Shown one piece after another: positions 57,067 to 64,000 of a DNA stretch of 64,000 nucleotides. Numbering within the stretch: the stretch's first letter is position 1; each line of letters begins with the position of its first letter. The stretch lies in NCBI GenBank assembly GCA_003550325.1, contig QKWP01000616.1:166566-230565 (forward strand), written 5' to 3'. The translations under genes and the position numbers were made by a program. This DNA comes from Gigaspora rosea (Eukaryota; Glomeromycota; Glomeromycetes; Diversisporales; Gigasporaceae). The notes below the pieces were generated by a model. The model did no database searches. It was not told the DNA's origin and saw only the letters and a list, made by a program, of their open reading frames with translations.

Positions 57067-58653
57067 CTAGTATTTATGTTTTATAGTACACATATTAAGC
57101 CTAGAGAATGTGTCGTGATTTGCTGGTGATAGACCTTGGTGTTGTGGTGGTAAGATTGTGTCATTATTATTGATGACATGTATTTCACTTTTTTTGAAGT
57201 CTATGGAAAAACTAGGTAATCTAAGGAAATTGTGTTTTTTTAGATGAAATATAAAAGTATGAAGTGTTTGAGGTTGAGAAGTGTCAAGCATTGGAAGGTT
57301 GTGATATGATAAGAATTTATTATAACATGTTATATTGACATTAAAAGAAGAATTCGAATTAAATGTAATAGAAGAGTTTTTTGTCGTAGTAACCATTTTG
57401 TGCTGGTTGTTTTTTGTATATTTAGGAGAATTCGAGTTAGATGTAATAGAAGTTGTCATGGTATCTATTTTGCACTTAGTAGTTGGCTGGTTGTTTTTTG
57501 TGTAATTGGGGATTTTTAATTTTAATTCTTTTAATTCTTCAATTGAAATTTTGCTATCCATCAAACGTTCATCTAAACTTTTAATTTTTTGATCAGAACT
57601 TGTATTTGAAAACTTTATTCGATTTCTTAGATCATTTATTTTTTGATTTTTTTCAAAATTTTCAATTACTAATTTACTATTTTCCTTACTTAAATCACTT
57701 AATATAATTTTTAATTTTTTATAATCATCATTTTTCAGAATTTTAATTTGTGATTTTAATTTTGAGATTTGGGACTCAAAATTAATTTCTTTTAAAAGAC
57801 ATGAATAATCTGTGTCTATTAATGCTTGTTCTAACTCAGTAGTAATATAATCTATTTTTGCTTCTAATATTTCTAATTTTTCATTACAGGTAGCAACAAT
57901 TTGAATTAATTCTTTACGGCTTTTAACAGCAAATACTGACTCTCTCCATATTCTAGCATTTTTATGTATCTTTTCTAATTCAATATTTTTTATTTTAAAA
58001 TGGTTTAGCATCTCTTTCATTTTTTCATTGCTTCTTTCATTTGCTAAGAATTCTTTATTCTGTCCTGTTTTTTGAATATTTTTCTGGTTTTCAGTATAAC
58101 TTGCTATACCAGAATTTTTTTTTAGATTCTCAATATATCCATATATTTGTTTTTCTAGTTGTTTATTAGCATCATTTCTGTTTTCTAGATCTTTTTCAAT
58201 TTTTAGTAATGTATCATTATTCTTTACCCTACCTAAAATCAATTGCTTTCTTAGGTTGAAATTTTTGGTTAGCAAATCTTTATTTTCTTGAATTAAATTA
58301 ATTAAATTATTTTGCAATTTGTCATAATTTTTTAGCTCACAAATTTGTTTCTCTAGTATTAATACTTGGGACATATAATTTATTTCCTTTATTGAGCCCA
58401 AATTTGGTTTTCTGTCAAGAGCTTTTTTTAACTCATCTTTAAAGTATTTTTCTTTTGTTTCTAAAATTTCTACTTTTTCATCATTGTCAGTTGCTATTTG
58501 TGTTAATTTATTCTTATTTTCACTAGCTAAATTTGACACTCTTTTTGATCTATTATCTTTATGTTGATTTTTTAATTCATTTTCTAGAATTTCAATACTA
58601 TCCAATATCTTTTTAAATTTTTCACAAGCTTCTTGCTGTATGAATTTTAGCAT
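57067..58653 (-). CDS. Coiled-coil protein with internal duplication, 528 aa
   Basis: An intact single-exon gene. Residues 1-380 are almost wholly predicted coiled coil (Lys/Glu/Leu/Asn heptads, no proline). Residues about 49-139 and 248-346 are two copies of one module: KLTQIATDNDEKVEILETKE versus LIQIVATCNEKLEILEAKID, each followed by ELxxAL, a KEIN block and a LxKENxxLxxxN block. Residues 383-440 are Thr/Ser/Asn-rich and include a second, shorter duplication (YTKNNQ at 384 and 412). The C-terminal 90 residues form a more globular tail with LPSFSIDFKKSEIHVINNND. No known family; a structural or scaffolding role is only a guess. Confidence 0.75.
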   Translation of the reverse strand: MLKFIQQEACEKFKKILDSIEILENELKNQHKDNRSKRVSNLASENKNKLTQIATDNDEKVEILETKEKYFKDELKKALDRKPNLGSIKEINYMSQVLILEKQICELKNYDKLQNNLINLIQENKDLLTKNFNLRKQLILGRVKNNDTLLKIEKDLENRNDANKQLEKQIYGYIENLKKNSGIASYTENQKNIQKTGQNKEFLANERSNEKMKEMLNHFKIKNIELEKIHKNARIWRESVFAVKSRKELIQIVATCNEKLEILEAKIDYITTELEQALIDTDYSCLLKEINFESQISKLKSQIKILKNDDYKKLKIILSDLSKENSKLVIENFEKNQKINDLRNRIKFSNTSSDQKIKSLDERLMDSKISIEELKELKLKIPNYTKNNQPTTKCKIDTMTTSITSNSNSPKYTKNNQHKMVTTTKNSSITFNSNSSFNVNITCYNKFLSYHNLPMLDTSQPQTLHTFIFHLKKHNFLRLPSFSIDFKKSEIHVINNNDTILPPQHQGLSPANHDTFSRLNMCTIKHKY

Positions 58654-59420
58654 GGATTTTAGTCTACTATTTAATGAAATTATAAAGTTTTGATTTTAAC
58701 TGAAAGTGAAATTTTATATTTTTTATAAAGCTTTAATAAGTACTGTATTTATAAATTTAAAAGAAAATTTTTTTATTTATCATATTACTCCTATATTAAA
58801 TTAAAACCAACTTCATTAAAGTATACAATTTTAAATAAAATTATTAACTAATTATCAAAAAAACTATTGCATATCTTTCAATAAAATGCTAATTTTATTG
58901 GAAACATAGATTCATTCATTTTGCATATTTTGCGTTTCATTAATTCAGCTCAATAGAGATATCAGATATTTTTCTTGCATCATAGAATCTATTGTATAAA
59001 CCCTAAAATTTACATAATTTAAACAAATTTAGACAATACTGAAGATTAGAATCTACAATGAACTAAATTACTTTTATCTCAATTGAAATAATTAATGAAA
59101 AAAAATTTATCTTTAATGCAATGATTTAAATATTCTTTGTAGGTTTTCTTTTGTTTTTCATACAACATAAATATGTATTATATGTATGAGATACCAAATC
59201 GAGTAAGTATTGGTTAGTAATATAATTAGATATAAATTTCATAGTCGAAAAGAAAAATACCAATAAAATGTAATATTTTCTAATAAATATTTACTTAACA
59301 CGCCTTTTAACCACGTGTTTTTAAGGTTACAAAAGTATGATGTCATTAATGTGATACGTTCTTGAATATAAGTGGTGTTGATAAAAACTAACAAAGATTA
59401 AATACAGAAGAGACACACTC
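58654..59420. other. Intergenic, upstream of the coiled-coil gene
   Basis: AT-rich, no recognised gene. Confidence 0.4.
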
Positions 59421-59423
59421 AAT

Positions 59424-59866
59424 TATGAGGATTTATTATCCGATATTAACATTATGAAATATATGTATCAAGAAAGGCAATTAAGAAATGAGAAAATCCA
59501 ATTTATAATAGATAATGACTGCCTAATTGGAAAGCCTAAAGGTGTACTCACTAGTGATGTGATTAGTTCAGAATTTGATTATTTATTTTAGCTTATTACT
59601 ACAGCTAAAATTAATTTATACAATGATATCGTTATTGGGCCTTGGTTTTCATAACAAGAAACTTTTCTCAGAAGTTTTCAAATTATGACTCAACCTGGTT
59701 ATTGAAACCAATTAATTATTTTTGCATGACCTTAATAAGAAAAATTTTTAATTTTAATGAGCTTAAAAATTATATTGATAGGTATACAACAATATTTATC
59801 TCTTCAATATTTTCAACTTTAACTGCCATAAACGTTAAGACCCAATTAAAAATCAAATTTAAATAG
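59424..59866 (+). pseudogene. Unidentified coding relic
   Basis: A frame from about 59424 reads NYEDLLSDINIMKYMYQERQ then KIQFIIDNDCLIGKPKGVLT, ending at a TAG near 59588; past the stop the same frame reads TAKINLYNDIVIGPWF. Later pieces are in other frames. The protein-like text suggests a decayed gene of unknown family. Confidence 0.4.
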
Positions 59867-60012
59867 AAGTTTAAAAAAAATCTCAATTTAATATTATTTT
59901 CTAAATGTACGTATGTATGTCTAAATTTTTTTTGATAGTTTTAAATAAATATCTTAACATCGATTTCAGACAGAAATAAAAATTTATATGTTCAAATTAG
60001 TCCATAAATAAA

Positions 60013-60140
60013 TATTTTAATGTTTTGCTCTCTAATAGATAATTCGCATCATTACACTATTTGCAAAGCAACAATTCTTTGTATTGTTATGTATCCTAAA
60101 TTAAGAACTTGAACTAATTGAGTACAAAATAATTCGAAGA
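60013..60140 (-). repeat. Inverse copy of the 40.6-40.7 kb repeat
   Basis: GCTCTCTAATAGATAATTCG at 60027 is the reverse complement, with one change, of the text at 40681-40710. Similarity resumes at CTAAATTAAGAACTT near 60098, matching 40640-40665 in inverse. Confidence 0.65.
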
Positions 60141-60179
60141 AATTCAATTTACTGTAAAAAAGCGATTGAATTTTTTAAA

Positions 60180-60620
60180 AATAAATAAGAGTCTTTACTA
60201 TTCTAATTATATTTTAAATACAAAATTTATTGAATTAATAATGTGATCTGTAAACTAAATAATATAAATTAACAACAGCGTGCCAAATATCAAATTAATT
60301 AATATGTACAATTCTCCACATTTTATGTTCCTGGGAAATATTAGAAAATTGATCGAGTCATACAGGAATTACATGAACTTTTTAAAAAAGTAACAATTGA
60401 TAAAAACAAGAATCTTTAATATTCTAGATGGATTAAATCCAAATTTTATTGTAAATATCAATGTGATATATAAACTAATTAATATAAAAGTACTCTAATA
60501 AGCTGTATTAGCGCCCAATAATCAAATTAATTAATATATGCAATGCCCACATTAAATGATTCTCAGGCAAATAATTTGGAAAATATCAGAAATGATATCA
60601 AGTTTTACAGAGATAATGTA
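60180..60620. repeat. Diverged tandem duplication of about 220 bp
   Basis: Both copies (about 60180-60400 and 60401-60620) contain in order AGTCTTTACTATTCTA / GAATCTTTAATATTCTA, a GTGATMTRTAAACTAA block, CAAATTAATTAATATRT, a CCCACATT-like block and GGAAAATATYAGAAA. Confidence 0.65.
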
Positions 60621-60824
60621 TACCAGTATTTAATTTGATTCACGCACGATGTTAATTTTTACGTTTTGCTCCCATATCGGCCAATTTGACCCCAAAATCA
60701 ACCAATCTCAATGTACTTAAAATTTAGTAAAGTGCGAATTTCATAAAACGGCCTTTTTAACTAACATTATATTTAAGAATATTTGAACGTGACTTTCTTT
60801 CACGTGATCCAGTGATTTTATTAA

Positions 60825-61188
60825 AGGTATAGTGTAATACAATATAAATATAAATGCTGAATTATTTGTTGTACATACAAAAATCAGCGGTTTATATAAA
60901 CAAAGTTAGAATAATTTTAAAAATTAAAATAAATTAGTCGAAAACAATTTAAAAATTGATTTTTAATCTTATGTAAATATAAACAAGAATATTTCAATAT
61001 ATTTTTCAATTTTTCAATACTATAAAATTTTGCGAGGAGTTGTTAATTTTTACGAGGAGATCTATATAAATTATCAACTCTGATTGGTTAGAATCTATGT
61101 AAATCATATGATCTTCATATGATTTGTTATGATTTGCATAATTTGCAACGTGATTACTATTAAAAATGATCTATGTTACACTCTACCT
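60825..61188. mobile_element. 364-bp MITE with TTAA target duplication
   Basis: Ends AGGTATAGTGTAA and TTACACTCTACCT are inverse copies with one mismatch in 13, bracketed by TTAA at 60821-60824 and 61189-61192. TTAA plus an RGG terminus fits Kolobok-type elements; piggyBac also uses TTAA. No coding capacity. Confidence 0.6.
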
Positions 61189-61980
61189 TTAAATTTTCAA
61201 TCAAAATAATAAATTAAAATAGACCTCACGACTTTTACGTGATATATACAAAAAATATCTGTATAGCAATTGATAAATTTGACCAATCATTATAAGATGC
61301 AATTAACAATGAAAAGATCTTAAGATCACGAATTACTTAATATTACAAATTTATTAGTTTTGACAATTCACGTATAAGCGTACGAAAAAAGTATTGACTT
61401 TACTATATCAGATATCAAGATAAATAATATTTGTAGCATACTCTAAAAATTTTAATTTATTTGAAATTTTACTTTAAAATTATGGGGTAATATGTAACCC
61501 ACGGATTTATAATATATACAGATAAATAAAAATTGGCTAAATAATGGCTTAAAACTAGTGCTCAATGTTGAATAACTCAAGAGAGAACTGCTATTGAAAA
61601 TTTCACCAGCAATCCTGACTAATGAAAAATTTCATGAACTTGACAAATACTATCATCTCGTACCAATGATAAAGTGGAAAAGTGATCAAGCCTTGTCATC
61701 TAACCAGATTGTGCCATAAATATCTAGGTACTTTGCTAAAATCATTCATTATTGCGATAGTGACAAAATATTCTAGATACTATTATTAAAGTTAATATAT
61801 TATAAATTAATAAGTGATGAAATATCATGCTTCTGCCAATCAAAAAGATTTATTTGTTTATTATTTTGAAAGGTAGAACGAATGCCACAAAATACCGTGG
61901 GTATTATTGTAATGTTATCTCAAAAAAGATGCTCAATCAATAGTTCGAAACGTGCAAAGTCTTTAAAGTCTTCAGCTAGT
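61189..61980. other. Intergenic, nothing recognised
   Basis: AT-rich, no credible gene. Confidence 0.4.
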
Positions 61981-61984
61981 ATTT

Positions 61985-62088
61985 TATGTTGCAATATCCT
62001 ACAGAATTGATAAGGGAATAAATGAAAGAGGAACGAATATATTTATCCTATACTGGGAAGTGAAGCTACACCAAATTGAATGATTGCT
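61985..62088 (+). pseudogene. Fragment of exon 6 of the 41.9-44.1 kb gene
   Basis: AGAATTGATAAGGGAATAAA then ATATATTTATCCTATACTGG then GAAGCT matches, in the opposite strand sense, the exon 6 text of the seven-exon gene (AGAATTGATAAGAGAATAAA then the identical ATATATTTATCCTATACTGG), with small deletions between. A short duplicated scrap with no function of its own. Confidence 0.7.
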
Positions 62089-62181
62089 CAAATTTAACGA
62101 TAAATTATCTTTTCAAATTAAATGCATATACAAAAATTAATTTATTTTGCTAGAAATTGTGTTTTCAAATTAAACACGTAT

Positions 62182-62292
62182 TAGAGATGTGCACCATTAT
62201 TCACTGAATCTAAATTTATTAATAAAATCCAGTGAATATTCAATAGATTTATTAATAAATTTATATTCAGTGAATAACGGGTCAAATCTCTA
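62182..62292. mobile_element. 111-bp hAT-type MITE with 8-bp TSD
   Basis: It starts TAGAGATGTGCACC and its right end is the inverse of TAGAGATTTGACCC, typical of hAT termini. The arms stay inverted through ATTCACTGAATCTAAATTTA. The perfect 8-bp direct repeats ACACGTAT flank it at 62174-62181 and 62293-62300. Confidence 0.85.
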
Positions 62293-62426
62293 ACACGTAT
62301 ACAAAAATTGATTTATTCAAATTAAAAGTATGAATTAAGTTTTGTAATTAATTATATGATTTATTTTTAGGGTCTGATTCTTCGGTTTTAAGTCAAGTGC
62401 TACAATTATGATCCGCTTTCTTATTT

Positions 62427-62918
62427 TTATTTTTTTTTTATAATCTCTATTGAATATTTATCAATATCCTCAGGATTTTTCACATTATTTTTCATAAATT
62501 GTATAAAATTTTTCTTGCTTCCATCAATAAAAGCCTTGTATAACAAACAAAAATGATTATCACAAATATCGACCTTTAGAAAATCAATTAATTCATCACC
62601 ATTTAAATGAAAGAGTCCAAATTTTAAGTTGTTTTTTTCTCCTAGTTTTTCGATTGTAAAATTGATCTTTATCTCAATAGCCTTCTTATAAATAAGAATT
62701 GATAAGATTTTTTTGCGTATATTTTTATTTTTGTAAAAATCTGATCTTGCTTTTTCTAAGTCTTTTAAATCTTTTTTTTCAAAGTCTTTTTTATCCCAGA
62801 TAAAGAGGTAATAGTAATATTGGCCGAAAGATGCCTTCAGGATTGAAAATTGGTTGCTTTTATGTCTTTCAGTGATAAAATTATTGTTATTTAACAAACT
62901 AATAATTTGTTGTTCCAT
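62427..62918 (-). CDS. Hypothetical protein, 163 aa, intact
   Basis: The frame starts with ATG at 62918 (MEQQIISLLNNNNFITERHK) and ends IIKKK at 62427. Blocks such as SFGQYYYYLFIWDKK and KFGLFHLNGDELIDFLKVDI give it a mixed alpha/beta look. The protein is Lys-rich and lacks signal peptide or membrane segments. No family or neighbour-based clue to function. A leader of at least 80 bp upstream is T-rich on the sense strand. Confidence 0.6.
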   Translation of the reverse strand: MEQQIISLLNNNNFITERHKSNQFSILKASFGQYYYYLFIWDKKDFEKKDLKDLEKARSDFYKNKNIRKKILSILIYKKAIEIKINFTIEKLGEKNNLKFGLFHLNGDELIDFLKVDICDNHFCLLYKAFIDGSKKNFIQFMKNNVKNPEDIDKYSIEIIKKK

Positions 62919-63175
62919 CTTTAAGATTTTCTGTCTTTAAAAAAGACTTCTCTAAAATAAAATATTGCTTTTTATATCTCTTTAATGACTCTGTTTGTCT
63001 TTTATATCACTTTCGATTTTTTTTTATACAGTATATATGTGATGATTCCTAATATACAGAATTAATAAGATCAAATAATTTTTAAATTTCAGAATTTTGA
63101 CAAAAGAATTGAGTTTAGCAAATTGAAATATAAAATAAAGATAATATATTCTATTTGGCTCTTCATATCACAATT

Positions 63176-63276
63176 ATAGATGCTAGTGAAATTAATTTCA
63201 CCAATTTCATCAATTTACCACCAATTCACCAATAGTGGTGAAATTATTTCATCACATTTCACCAGCATCTATATGC
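63176..63276. repeat. Imperfect palindrome, MITE-like
   Basis: ATAGATGCTAGTGAAATTAA then TTTCACC on the left is mirrored by GGTGAAATTATTTCATCACA then TTTCACCAGCATCTAT on the right. Each arm also has repeated TTTCACC/GGTGAAA motifs. Confidence 0.65.
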
Positions 63277-63359
63277 ACAATAACTCGTTTTCGAATAAAA
63301 TAGCTAATACTAATTGTGAAAAAGATTAGAAATTTTTAGGTTCATAAAAAATAGCATTT

Positions 63360-63480
63360 GTGTTTATGTTTAATTCAAACAAATATTTTAATTTGTATAA
63401 AATTTAGTAGAAATTTTTATGTCTACAAATTATGTTTATGTTTAATTCAAACAAATATTTTAATATGTATAAATTTAGGA
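63360..63480. repeat. Tandem duplication of about 66 bp
   Basis: TTATGTTTAATTCAAACAAA then TATTTTAATWTGTATAAA occurs at about 63364 and 63430. Confidence 0.8.
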
Positions 63481-63596
63481 AAATAGTTTTTTTATATTTA
63501 CCGTTGTAAAATGGATTTAAATAAAATTAATTGAAAATGATAATCTGCGCTATTGTTCAGCAATATAAATACTAAATTGTGAAAAAGATTAGAACA

Positions 63597-63990
63597 ATAG
63601 ATCTGCGAATGATGTTCTGAATGAAACCAATGGATACTAAATAAAGGTTGAGATCTTAAATAAGTATGTCAACAATTGGAAAATTCAAAAGAAGCGTCAA
63701 ATAATTGCTCTTCTGATACTGTACAACTATCTTTTTGAAAGTGTTTTCTCCAAAAGTCTGGAGATTTGAATTTTTTCATACATATATCACGCAGGTACGT
63801 CCATTTTCTTGACCAGTTATAGGAGGCCATTGTCCAAATCAATTATATGATTTACAGGTTGTTTAGGAACGGTGATGTGATCAAGAAAAGTGATATCACC
63901 TAAAATAAGGAATTGTTTTGCAAAATTAAAAAATTTACAAATTCTTCAAGGCTGTCGTCAGAACACTTATTCGATAAAAAGTTGAAAATA
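63597..63990. repeat. Further copies of repeats seen near 40-41.7 kb
   Basis: 63597-63639 is an inverse copy of 40300-40342 (TGAATGAAACCAATGGATAC shared). 63946-63990 resembles 41632-41672 in the same orientation (GGCTGTCGKCAGAACAC shared). The rest to 64000 holds no gene that I can see. Confidence 0.65.
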
Positions 63991-64000
63991 AAATCAACAA

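Overview
The window looks like nuclear DNA of an arbuscular mycorrhizal fungus close to Rhizophagus (Glomeromycotina). It is very AT-rich and gene-poor, genes carry short GT-AG introns, and the recognisable host families are ones expanded in that group: protein kinases, Sel1-like repeat proteins and F-box/LRR proteins. Most recognisable sequence is mobile-element debris. The organism call is inferred from this content, not from a database match. One N at 35079 marks an assembly ambiguity or gap. Layout: 1-5 kb holds inverted and dispersed repeats, a minus-strand kinase relic split by a tRNA-like SINE, a Sel1 relic and a solo LTR. 6.7-8.5 kb is a decayed tandem array. 9.0-9.7 kb is a probable multi-exon PP2-like gene. 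10.7-11.1 kb has foldback elements. 11.2-12.9 kb is an intact F-box/LRR gene. 13.9-17.0 kb is a foldback element split by a 2.5-kb DNA transposon with an intact 555-residue transposase. 17.2-18.1 kb is another terminal-inverted-repeat element. 18.8-23.2 kb is a broken Ty3/gypsy-like fossil, itself interrupted by a 1.25-kb TIR element. 23.2-24.6 kb is a fossil Rep gene of CRESS-DNA-virus type. 25.07-28.46 kb is a transposon with 9-bp target duplications whose multi-exon gene ends in a RING-like finger. 29.2-35.1 kb is a decayed Helitron (HUH Rep plus Pif1-like helicase) followed by structured tandem repeats. The second half is more genic. 41.86-44.15 kb is a seven-exon gene, complete except for two in-frame TGA codons. 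51.26-52.20 kb is a two-exon sulfotransferase-like gene with one TGA where a nearby paralogue has CGA. 52.92-53.53 kb is a five-exon gene for a 95-residue membrane protein. 55.3-56.0 kb is a Sel1 gene with two lesions. 57.07-58.65 kb is an intact coiled-coil gene, and 62.43-62.92 kb an intact 163-codon gene. Several small fragments copy these genes elsewhere in the window (47.47-47.63, 54.72-54.85, 61.98-62.09 kb). MITEs with readable target duplications lie at 45.3, 45.9, 60.8 and 62.2 kb. No operon-like cooperation is visible. The unifying theme is decay: elements nested in elements, local duplication, and stop codons that often look like CGA to TGA (CpG deamination) changes. No rRNA gene, true tRNA gene or CRISPR array was seen.
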